DNA from: Anaerolineae bacterium
Lineage (GTDB): Bacteria; Chloroflexota; Anaerolineae; Promineifilales; Promineifilaceae
Length of the DNA stretch: 9,271 nt
Direction of reading: 5' to 3'
NCBI GenBank assembly: GCA_028277515.1
Contig: JANQGC010000365.1
Span: 1 to 9,271, forward strand
Position 1 is the first letter of the stretch. Every line of letters starts with the position of its first letter. The notes under the pieces were generated by a model. The model ran no database searches. It was given only the letters and a program-made list of their open reading frames with translations, and was not told where the DNA came from. The translations under genes and the position numbers were made by a program. Below are positions 1 through 7,900 of this stretch, one piece after another.

Positions 1-1403
1 AGCGGGCAGCAGTTGAAAAAGAAACAGACAATATTCTTAAAACGACAAGGGCCGAAGCGCAGGAAATCCGCCTTGAAGCAGAAAAGGTCGCCCAACAACG
101 CTTCCAGGATTTAGCCCGGTCAGAAGAAAGATTAGAACGACGGGGTGATAATCTTGATAAGCAAGCTAAGCGTCTTGAAAACCGAGAACAAGTGCTTAAT
201 AAACGGCAAAGCCGGCTAGATAGACGCCATAATCAACTCAATCAAATAGAGCAGGAACATCGCCAGAAATTGGAAGAAGTGGCGGCTATGTCTACCGATG
301 AAGCAAAAGAAGTATTGCTGGATTTGGTTGAAAAAGAGGCCCAGCAAGATCTCGCCCGGCAGATCCGGGAGATCGAAAACAGGGCCAAAGAGACGGCCGA
401 AGCCGAAGCAAGAAAACTAATTGCCCTGGCCATTCAGAGGGTAGCCAGTGACCAGGTGGCAGATATGGTCGTTTCAACCGTGCCTCTGCCCAGCGATGAC
501 ATGAAAGGGCGTATCATCGGCCGCAGCGGCCGAAACATTCGCGCCTTTGAACAGGCTGCCGGCGTTGACATCGTTGTGGACGATACACCTGAGGCAGTCA
601 CAATTTCCAGCTTTGATCCCGTCCGTCGTGAAGTCGCTCGACGCGCCTTAGCCAAATTGATCGCCGATGGTCGTATCCACCCCGCCCGCATCGAAAAATT
701 GATCAAAGATGCCGGGAAGGAAGTGCAAAATGACATCAAGCAGGCGGGTGAAGAAGCGGCTTACGAGGCAAATGTGCACGGCTTGCATCCGGAAATTCTA
801 AAAATGCTCGGCCGTCTCAAATACAGAACCTCCTACGGTCAAAACCAGTTACTGCATGCCGTTGAGGCCTCCAAGATCGCAGCTATACTCGCCGCCGAGC
901 TTGATGCTGATATTGAAATGGCCAAAATGGGCGCTTTACTTCACGATTTGGGCAAGGCAATGGATCACGATCAGGAAGGAACGCATGCCATGTTGGGCGC
1001 CGAATATGCCAAACGGTTTAGAGTACCTCCAGTCGTTGTCAATGCGATTGCTTCCCACCACCATGAAGTTGAACAGGAATCAGTAGAAGCAATTATCACA
1101 GAAGCAGCGGACGCCATCTCAGGCGCTCGACCGGGTGCCCGCCGTGAAAGCCTGGAAAACTACATCAAGCGCGTGCGCACCCTGGAAGAAATTGCGACCT
1201 CATTTGAAGGAGTACAAAGCGCCTATGCGCTGCAAGCCGGGCGAGAAATTCGTATCCTGGTTAAACCTGGAAAAATTGATGATTTGGGAGCCATGCGTTT
1301 ATCACGTGATATTTCAAAAACCATTGAGGACAGCATGCAGTATCCCGGTCAAATTCAGGTCACGGTGATCCGCGAAACACGAGCCGTCGGTTTCGCTAAA
1401 TAA
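1..1403 (+). CDS. rny: Ribonuclease Y, 5'-truncated by the window edge
   Basis: Membrane-anchored endoribonuclease that starts mRNA decay; it cleaves single-stranded RNA with a metal-dependent HD domain. The frame is open from base 3, giving 466 visible residues. A long charged coiled coil rich in E, K, R and Q covers about bases 3-450. A KH RNA-binding domain follows, with its GxxG loop (GRSG) at 519-530. An HD phosphohydrolase domain covers about 820-1120, with the His-Asp pair at 942-947 inside ALLHDLGKA. The conserved C-terminal tail ends in TRAVGFAK. Bacillus subtilis RNase Y is about 520 residues with HD near residue 368; here HD is visible residue 314, so roughly 54 residues are missing, including the N-terminal membrane helix. 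The GTG at 192 lies inside the coiled coil and is not the start. The gene converges on the aldo/keto reductase. Domain order and motifs make the identity very secure. Confidence 0.96.
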   Translation, partial: RAAVEKETDNILKTTRAEAQEIRLEAEKVAQQRFQDLARSEERLERRGDNLDKQAKRLENREQVLNKRQSRLDRRHNQLNQIEQEHRQKLEEVAAMSTDEAKEVLLDLVEKEAQQDLARQIREIENRAKETAEAEARKLIALAIQRVASDQVADMVVSTVPLPSDDMKGRIIGRSGRNIRAFEQAAGVDIVVDDTPEAVTISSFDPVRREVARRALAKLIADGRIHPARIEKLIKDAGKEVQNDIKQAGEEAAYEANVHGLHPEILKMLGRLKYRTSYGQNQLLHAVEASKIAAILAAELDADIEMAKMGALLHDLGKAMDHDQEGTHAMLGAEYAKRFRVPPVVVNAIASHHHEVEQESVEAIITEAADAISGARPGARRESLENYIKRVRTLEEIATSFEGVQSAYALQAGREIRILVKPGKIDDLGAMRLSRDISKTIEDSMQYPGQIQVTVIRETRAVGFAK

Positions 1404-1441
1404 ATCCACGAAATAATAAAGAAGGCCTTATGGGACATCAA

Positions 1442-1474
1442 ATGTGGCAGTCACTTTAGAAGTGACTGTCACAT
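1442..1474. terminator. Hairpin between convergent genes, probable bidirectional terminator
   Basis: A 15-bp stem (1442-1456 with 1460-1474) has a 3-base TAG loop and one G-U wobble and is otherwise perfect. It begins 39 bases after the rny stop and ends 41 bases before the stop of the opposing reductase gene. On the plus strand it is followed by CTTTAG, which is only a weak T tract; on the minus strand the T run is also short (TTTG). Position between two convergent stops favours a shared terminator or a 3'-end-stabilising hairpin. It is not a classic strong intrinsic terminator because the U tract is poor. Confidence 0.65.
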
Positions 1475-1514
1475 CTTTAGAAACTTCGCAGACAAACTAC
1501 AAAATATAATTCAC

Positions 1515-2495
1515 TTACGAATGGCCCAAAATGGGATGGGGGCGGTACTTCCCTTCAAGTCTCGCCATATCTTCTTCAGACAAATCAATTTCAAGCGCAG
1601 CCACAGCCTGTTCCAAATGAGGCATTTTGCTGGCACCAACGATTGGAGCGGTGACACCCGGTTTAGCCAATAGCCAGGCCAGAGATATTTGAGCAGGTGT
1701 GACGTCATATTTCCCGGCCAACTCGATTACCTGATCAAGCACATCAAAATCAGCAGATTCAAAATACATCTCATGGGCATATTGATCGCTCTCGGATCTT
1801 TTAGTTGGCCGATCATCAATTTTTTTACGATTGCCGGACAGGAATCCTCTGGCTAAAGGACTCCAGGGAATAATTCCGACCCCCTGGTCCAGACATAATG
1901 GAATCATCTCCCGCTCTTCTTCACGATAAACGAGATTATAATGATTTTGCATGGATACAAAGCGCGTCCAACCATTTATGTCGGCAACGTACTGTGCCTT
2001 AGCAAACTGCCAGGCAAACATGCTGGAAGCACCAATATAACGCGTCTTTCCAGCCTTGATGAGATCGTGCAGAGCCTCCATCGTCTCTTCAATCGGCGTG
2101 TCGTAATCCCAACGGTGGATTTGATAAAGATCGACATAATCGACTCCTAATCGTTTTAATGAGTTGTCCATTGCATCCATGATATGCTTGCGGGAGAGGC
2201 CACGGTCATTAACATCATCACTCATCTGCATATAGACCTTGGTCGCTAAAACAATTTCTTCACGGCGGGCAAATTCTTTGAGCAAGCGCCCCGTCACTTC
2301 CTCACTGACTCCGAGGGAATACATATCGGCCGTATCAAAGAAATTGATCCCCAGTTCCAATGCCCGTTTCACAAATGGACGGCTTTCATCTTCAGACAAC
2401 ACCCAATCACGCCAGTCCGGGGTGCCATAAGTCATCATGCCCAAACAAATACGGGAAACTTTCAGCCCTGTCTGTCCCAAATTTACATATTTCAT
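1515..2495 (-). CDS. Aldo/keto reductase, YajO-like group
   Basis: Soluble NAD(P)H-dependent oxidoreductase of the aldo/keto reductase superfamily (TIM barrel) that reduces carbonyl groups; the physiological substrate cannot be read from sequence. The protein is 326 residues, normal for the family. The catalytic tetrad is visible: Asp54 and Tyr59 in FFDTADMY, Lys86 in LATKV, and His127 in YQIHRWD. Other family marks are the N-terminal LGQTGLKVSRICLGMMTYG, the SMQNHYNLVYREEE stretch near 181-194, PWSPLARGFLSG near 210-221, and the cofactor-binding IVGASK near 285-290. The general pattern resembles the E. coli YajO group. The start is well supported by AGGAGA five bases upstream of the ATG. The gene stands alone, convergent with rny and divergent from the membrane-protein gene, so context gives no pathway. 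Confidence 0.93.
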   Translation of the reverse strand: MKYVNLGQTGLKVSRICLGMMTYGTPDWRDWVLSEDESRPFVKRALELGINFFDTADMYSLGVSEEVTGRLLKEFARREEIVLATKVYMQMSDDVNDRGLSRKHIMDAMDNSLKRLGVDYVDLYQIHRWDYDTPIEETMEALHDLIKAGKTRYIGASSMFAWQFAKAQYVADINGWTRFVSMQNHYNLVYREEEREMIPLCLDQGVGIIPWSPLARGFLSGNRKKIDDRPTKRSESDQYAHEMYFESADFDVLDQVIELAGKYDVTPAQISLAWLLAKPGVTAPIVGASKMPHLEQAVAALEIDLSEEDMARLEGKYRPHPILGHS

Positions 2496-2529
2496 AACTA
2501 TCTCCTGGTCTCAACAATAGCAGATAATT

Positions 2530-2558
2530 ATGATAAAGAGTGATTGACAAATCAGCAA
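2530..2558 (-). promoter_or_regulatory. Candidate sigma-70-type promoter for the aldo/keto reductase
   Basis: Reading the minus strand, TTGCTG (2553-2558, three of six matches to TTGACA) lies 17 bases before TATCAT (2530-2535, five of six matches to TATAAT). The predicted start of transcription is near 2523, giving a leader of about 28 bases that contains the AGGAGA ribosome binding site. Spacing is ideal but the -35 is weak. Assignment rests on consensus matching only. Confidence 0.4.
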
Positions 2559-2580
2559 ACATTCCGGCTTCAACTTTTAT

Positions 2581-2589
2581 TGATATAAT
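2581..2589 (+). promoter_or_regulatory. Extended -10 promoter for the flippase-like gene, probable leaderless transcript
   Basis: TGATATAAT is a perfect extended -10 element (TGn followed by TATAAT at 2584-2589). Normal spacing would place the first transcribed base near 2595-2596, only three or four bases before the ATG at 2599. No Shine-Dalgarno sequence lies between. There is no good -35 at 16-18 bases, which is typical of extended -10 promoters. A TTGACA at 2544-2549 is 34 bases away, too far to act as its -35. The first upstream in-frame stop is TGA at 2581, so no earlier start is possible. Confidence 0.6.
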
Positions 2590-2598
2590 TCCCCAGCT

Positions 2599-3636
2599 AT
2601 GAATCACAATCAACCTGGAAATAGCCGGCAGGGCTGGTTAGGCATCATCATCAGTATTGTTTGTTTGGGGGCGATCTTTTATTTCATCCGCCCAGACGAG
2701 ATCATTGACGCTTTCAGAACTGCCCGGTACAGCTACCTGGTTCTCAGCCTGGGGGCAATAATCGCCTTCATGTTTATGCGCGCAATCCGCTGGCGCTATA
2801 TGCTCAATAATGATGCACCGCTCATGACCGTGTTTCATATCCAGAATATCGGCTACTTAATTTCAACCGTTCTACCCTTGCGACTTGGCGATGTGGCCCG
2901 GTCCGTTCTTATTGGCAGTGTCCCTCCGATCACCATATCCAGGGGTATATCTACGATGGTTGTCGAACGGGTATTGGATATGTTGTTTATCGTGACCCTA
3001 CTGCCTTTTACCCTGGCGAGTGTTGACTATTTACCCGATTGGATGCGTGCCGGTGCCCTGTTTTCCGGGGTTGCCGCGGTTGGTGCTATTGTTGTTCTTA
3101 TTATCGCTGCAAACCAACGGCCGCTCGTCGAGAGAATAGTAACCTGGATATTGGACTTTATCCCATTTATGAAAACAAAAGCCTGGGTCAACCGGGCAGA
3201 CAGCTTCCTAGCCGGCTTAGACAGCCTGACTAATTTCAAAGATGGCACAATTCTTTTACTTCTCTCACTTGTCACCTGGATCCCAATCATATTCGCTTAT
3301 TACACAACGATGTTAGCCGTCAACCTGGAAGCAACATTGGTTATGGCTGCATTCATCGTGTGCGCGGCCGCATTAAGCGTCGCCTTGCCGTCATCTCCAG
3401 GACAGATTGGTGTATTCCACGCCGGGGTCATTGCTGCTCTTCAGGTCTGGGGCCAGCCGGAAGGTGCTTCAGCGAGCTTTGCCTTTCTCTACCACGCCCT
3501 TAACTCGGCTGTTTTAATTAGCTTAGGTATCATCGGCATATTCAGCACCGGAGCGACATTTCGCCAGGTGGTTGATTCGACACGCGACTTTCTGCGCCGG
3601 AAGGACAAAGAACCTGTAGAAGAAGTGCGTAAGTAA
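2599..3636 (+). CDS. Flippase-like integral membrane protein (UPF0104 / LPG_synthase_TM family)
   Basis: Multi-pass membrane protein of 345 residues in the PF03706 family, related to the membrane half of lysylphosphatidylglycerol synthase (MprF) and to proteins near glycosyltransferases annotated as flippase-like. Visible family marks are MRAIRWRYML (60-69), LPLRLGDVAR (92-101), MVVERVLD (120-127), and LPSSPGQIGVFHAG (263-276). Hydrophobic segments occur near 13-30, 45-60, 128-140, 151-170, 217-235, 247-263, 270-284 and 300-316. The charged C-terminal tail is probably cytoplasmic. It lacks the soluble aminoacyl-transferase domain of MprF, so lysyl-PG synthesis is unlikely from this protein alone. 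It heads the glycosyltransferase cassette, ending 61 bases before the GT4 gene, which suggests a part in lipid or lipid-linked sugar handling. That role is inference; family membership is solid. Confidence 0.87.
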   Translation: MNHNQPGNSRQGWLGIIISIVCLGAIFYFIRPDEIIDAFRTARYSYLVLSLGAIIAFMFMRAIRWRYMLNNDAPLMTVFHIQNIGYLISTVLPLRLGDVARSVLIGSVPPITISRGISTMVVERVLDMLFIVTLLPFTLASVDYLPDWMRAGALFSGVAAVGAIVVLIIAANQRPLVERIVTWILDFIPFMKTKAWVNRADSFLAGLDSLTNFKDGTILLLLSLVTWIPIIFAYYTTMLAVNLEATLVMAAFIVCAAALSVALPSSPGQIGVFHAGVIAALQVWGQPEGASASFAFLYHALNSAVLISLGIIGIFSTGATFRQVVDSTRDFLRRKDKEPVEEVRK

Positions 3637-3649
3637 GGGCATAAAGCTG

Positions 3650-3655
3650 TATAAT
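3650..3655 (+). promoter_or_regulatory. Candidate -10 element before the GT4 gene
   Basis: A perfect TATAAT lies in the 61-base gap after the flippase-like gene and would start RNA near 3662, giving a leader of about 36 bases. No recognisable -35 is present at 16-18 bases (the sequence there is coding for the preceding gene), and the upstream TG is one base too close for an exact extended -10. It may be an internal promoter of the cassette or chance in AT-rich spacer. Confidence 0.3.
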
Positions 3656-3697
3656 CTAATATTTGTGCAACATCAAATATGGAATAACAGCCAATAA

Positions 3698-4921
3698 ATG
3701 AAAATCCTAGAAGTATTAACCTATTTCCGTCCATGGGTCAGTGGATTAACGATTTACGTCGAACGCTTAAGTAAAGCTCTGGTCGAACAAGGGCACGACG
3801 TAACTGTCCTGACCTCCCAATACGACGCAGATTTACCGCAATATGAACTGATGGACGGCGTTAAAGTTGTGCGCGTCCCGGTTGCTCTGCGGATCAGCAA
3901 AGGGGTGATTATGCCGGGTTTCGGCCCGATGGCCTGGAAACTAGCACAACGAACGGAGGCAATCCATTTACATTTGCCGCAATTTGACGCCCCAGGTGTG
4001 GCCATGCGCGGCCGTCTGATGAATAAGCCGGTTGTCCTGACCTATCATTGCGATCTCCAACTGCCTAAAGGCTTATTTAACCGTATTGTCGACCGTCTAG
4101 TATTGGTGCAAAATCATTTCGCCGGAATGTTGGCCGATGCAATCGTAACCTACACCCGTGATTATGGCTCCAATTCCCCTTTCCTTGCTCCGTTCATGGA
4201 CCAAAAGCTACAGATTATTCCCCCACCAATCACTCTCACCCCTGGCTCAGAAGATGGACTAAAAGCATTCCTGGCTAAATATCGGATCGGCGACCGGCCG
4301 ATCATAGGCATTTCCGCCCGTCTGGCCACAGAAAAGGGGGTTGAAGTTCTCCTAAAAGCATTACCGGCAATACTAGAAAAATACCCTGATGCACTGGTCC
4401 TTCATGCCGGTCCCTATAAAGATATTATCGGGGAAGAGGCATACGCAGCCCGGCTGGCTCCTCTCTTCCATCGTTATAAAAACCATTACTATCTATTGGG
4501 AACGTTATATGATGAAGAGCTAACCGCTTTCTATAATAGTCTGGATTTATTGTGTATTTGCAGCTTAAACAGCACTGAAAGTTTCGGGTTGGTGCAAATT
4601 GAGGCCATGCGTAATGGGGTCCCTGTCGCTGCATGTAATCTTCCGGGTGTTCGCCAACCTGTAACCATGACCGGGATGGGTGAGATCGCACCCATTGGCG
4701 ATCACCAGGCCTTGGCCGAGGCAATCATAAAAATACTTGATGATAGGGAAGCTTATATGCGTGATCCAAAGCTAATTACTGATTGTTTCGACCCCTCGGA
4801 AACGGCCGCCGGATACGTTCGTTTATTTGAGACCCTTAAAAATGGAACTTTCACCGGACAAACGGCCGAACCACCCGTCTATGACCGGCTGCGAAAAATG
4901 CGTGACAGCTTCAATAAATAA
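3698..4921 (+). CDS. Glycosyltransferase family 4 (GT-B fold, retaining)
   Basis: Cytoplasmic or membrane-associated enzyme that transfers a sugar from a nucleotide donor to a lipid or glycan acceptor. It is 407 residues, normal for the family. The N-terminal acceptor domain (about 1-190) starts with ILEVLTYFRPWVSGLTIYVE, the loop that contacts donor phosphate, and has a conserved YHCD at 116-119. The C-terminal donor domain (about 200-380) carries ISARLATEKGVE with Arg208 and Lys213, the usual phosphate-contacting pair, and the E-x7-E motif with Glu294 and Glu302 in STESFGLVQIEAMRNGVP. There are no membrane segments. The ATG directly follows an in-frame TAA at 3695-3697, so no earlier start is possible; the ribosome site is weak (GGAA 13 bases upstream). 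It is only 11 bases ahead of the methyltransferase-glycosyltransferase fusion gene, so both are probably co-transcribed. Sugar and acceptor are unknown. Confidence 0.92.
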   Translation: MKILEVLTYFRPWVSGLTIYVERLSKALVEQGHDVTVLTSQYDADLPQYELMDGVKVVRVPVALRISKGVIMPGFGPMAWKLAQRTEAIHLHLPQFDAPGVAMRGRLMNKPVVLTYHCDLQLPKGLFNRIVDRLVLVQNHFAGMLADAIVTYTRDYGSNSPFLAPFMDQKLQIIPPPITLTPGSEDGLKAFLAKYRIGDRPIIGISARLATEKGVEVLLKALPAILEKYPDALVLHAGPYKDIIGEEAYAARLAPLFHRYKNHYYLLGTLYDEELTAFYNSLDLLCICSLNSTESFGLVQIEAMRNGVPVAACNLPGVRQPVTMTGMGEIAPIGDHQALAEAIIKILDDREAYMRDPKLITDCFDPSETAAGYVRLFETLKNGTFTGQTAEPPVYDRLRKMRDSFNK

Positions 4922-4932
4922 GCGAAAACAGT

Positions 4933-7900
4933 GTGAGTGAATCAGAACAAGGATCCATTTCTGTCAATGGTGACGATCTTTTATGGCACCATTTAAAAAC
5001 GGCGCCAGCTTTCAGGGCATTACTCCGGGCCACAGAAGCCCGTCTCTATCAGGCCATTGATCTCCCCCAACCCATTCTCGATATTGGTTGCGGTGATGGG
5101 TTTTTTTCCCAAATAACATTTAATCAACCCGTCCAGTTTGGTGTTGATACAAATTGGGGAAAACTTAAAAACGCCAAAAAACAAAGATCCTACGAAATAT
5201 CATTACAAGCAAGTGGCAATGATCTGCCATTTCCCGACCAGGCATTTAACAGCATCATCAGCAATTCAACATTAGAACATATCCAGGATATTCGACCGGT
5301 GCTGCGGGAAATTAATCGCATTCTTACTCCCGGCGCCATATTCGCATTTACCGTTCCCAGCCAGTATTTCACTAGCTTTCTTAGTGGCGCTCAACTCTTT
5401 AACCGGATGGGGCTAAAGAAAATGTCTGCCGGCTACGGCCATCTATTTAACCAAATTTCCAAGCATGTCCATATTGATTCACCGGATGGTTGGGCAGAAC
5501 GATTGGCTCAAGCCGGATTTAAAGTTGATCGTTGGCAATATTATTTTTCTGAAGAAGCGACGCAAGCCTTTGAAAAGGGACATTTTGCCGGCGTTCCTTC
5601 GGCCGTCCTTTATTCAATCACCGGGCATTGGATCCTCGGCCCGTGGAAAAGCAATCTCAAATGGACTGAAAGATGGGCACGCCCCTACTTTGAAGAACCC
5701 TTCCCCGAAAAAGGGGCTTTTCTTTTTTTTCAAGCCCGAAAGGTAGCCGATGAACCCATTATCGCTGCACTACCCGCTGCCAATCCATTCATCCAGGCTG
5801 AATTGAACGGCCTGGAACAAACCGAAATCATTATCGAGCCAATCCCTCAAGAGTCAGTCTCCAGTGATTCAAGGGACCAACCCTCTCCAGAAGGACCAAT
5901 CGCCGAAGATGTAACAGACGAACAAACAAACGGATCGCCTGGGGAAGCCACTGTTCTAACCACAGAGGTAACAACTGGGGAAGAGCAAAAATCTCACAGT
6001 TGGCGGCCGATTATAACCGGAATCCTCGTTGGTTTGACCTTGATGTTTGCTTTTTGGGGACAATCCGCCTTACGAGCCAGACTGGGGGAACCAGGCAGTG
6101 GTTTAGCCTGGTTTGGTTTAAGTGCATTAATGATACTTGCCCTGGTCTGGGTCCGTAGACAAGATGCTCAACCAGCAATTCACCTGCCTAGCATCAGCGA
6201 GATTCCGCGTCGCAGATGGCTTTTCCCGGTAGCCCTGCTCATCTCCTTCACGGCTTACCGGTTCGGTGATCAAGGCCAGGTTTTATTAGCTTTCATCTTC
6301 TGGTTTACTTCTATTGGAATTGCAATTTATGCGTTACACGATCCGGCATCTCAATCAAAAAATAAACTCAAACCAACCTATACCCAAAATTTTCAATTTG
6401 ATTTTCTCGCCTCCATCCTGCTGTTTGTTTTTGCTCTGCTTCCACGCTTATTTGAATTAAGGACCCACCCCTTTATCCTCAACGGCACGGAAGCCGGTAT
6501 CGGGTTGGATGTTTTAAATATTCTTCAAGGAAATGGCGTGAACCCTTTCGGCACTGGCTGGTTGACCAATCCGAACCTACCAAATTATTTGCTGGCAATT
6601 CCAATCGACATATTGGGACCGACAGTATTCAGCCTCCGCATACTCTCTCCCTTTGTCGGCGCGGCAACCGTGGTGGCGTTATATTTAATCGGCCGTAAAT
6701 TATACGGCCGAGCCACAGGCTTAGCTGCTTCAATCTTGTTACTCGGCTCCTATTTTCACGTCCATTTCAGCCGCCTCGGACTTACCAATGCCTGGGACAG
6801 TCTCTTTGTCCTGCTTTCTCTAGGATTAATCGCCATCGCCTGGCAATCTGATCCGAAGCAAAATCGCCTGATCTGGCTGTTTGCCGGAGTCGCTACCGGT
6901 TTTAATGCTTATCTCTACACCAGTTCCCATTTATTGCCCCTAATCCTCTTTGGGGTCTTACTGTTTACATTAATCTTTGAACCCGAAACATGGCGCAAGC
7001 AGTGGAGGCATGTCATTGTCATGAGTGCACTGGCGTTGGTAATTGCCCTACCTCAGATCCGTCACTACCAGGTTAATCCCACCGTTTTCATGGAAAGGGC
7101 GAATATATTGGGTATCCTTGATAGTCAAACCGGCTGGCTTAGTCGGGAGGCATCACAAACCGGGTTAAGTGAAATCCAGCTTATTTTACGCCAGCTTTGG
7201 CAAGCCGGGATGGCATTTAATGCGACTATAGATAAAGGATCTTCCTTTGGACCACTGGTTCCCCTGCTCAACTTTGCAGCCGGCGCGCTGGCCTTATTGG
7301 GGTTTTTTATAGCCATCGTACGCATGAAACTGCTGCGTTACAGTCTCCTCTTTGTTTGGATTACTGTTACGATTATCTTCGCCGGGGCATTGCTTGAAAA
7401 TCCTCCAGGGAGTCATCGTTACATTATTGCCGCACCGGCCGTAATGATCGTAGCGGCCATTGCCCTGGTTGAATTAACCAAAGCTCTTCTTAATAACGGT
7501 GAAAAAGAAGAAGTGAAAGAGGATTTCCAGGGACTCAAACTATCCCAACAGCTAATCCTGCTCATTATCCCAACGATCATCGCCGCTGCTTTGGCCATAT
7601 ACGACCTCGATTATTACTTTGGAGCCTATAAGTCAGAACATAATTTCGCCGATCGCAATACAGAAATAGCGAATGATATGGCAAATTATCTTAATTCCTT
7701 ACGGGGTGATTGGTCAGCCTATTTTTATGGGCCTCCCAGCATGTATGTTGGTTTTTCCTCCATCCCATTTTTAGTTCAGAACTTTCAGGAAGGGGATAAT
7801 CTATTTGACGTTGAGTCAGGTGAAACGCCAACCCCACAAGCAGATGCTTCCAATCTAACCTTCATCTTCCTGCCGGAAAGATATACCGAACTCGAAAACA

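Noticed and set aside
192..194. GTG as the start of the RNase Y gene
   Set aside because: The same frame stays open to base 3 and encodes a typical RNase Y coiled coil; the true start lies before the window.
2544..2549. TTGACA as the -35 of the plus-strand promoter at 2584
   Set aside because: The gap to TATAAT is 34 bases, twice the workable spacing; the -10 is better explained as an extended -10 element.
2599..3636. Annotation as lysylphosphatidylglycerol synthase (MprF)
   Set aside because: Only the membrane domain is present; the C-terminal aminoacyl-transferase domain needed for lysyl transfer is missing.
5465..5746. A 93-residue open frame inside the methyltransferase region as a separate gene
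   Set aside because: It lies in an alternative frame of a clearly conserved domain and has no family features; it matters only because its stop would end a slipped transcript.
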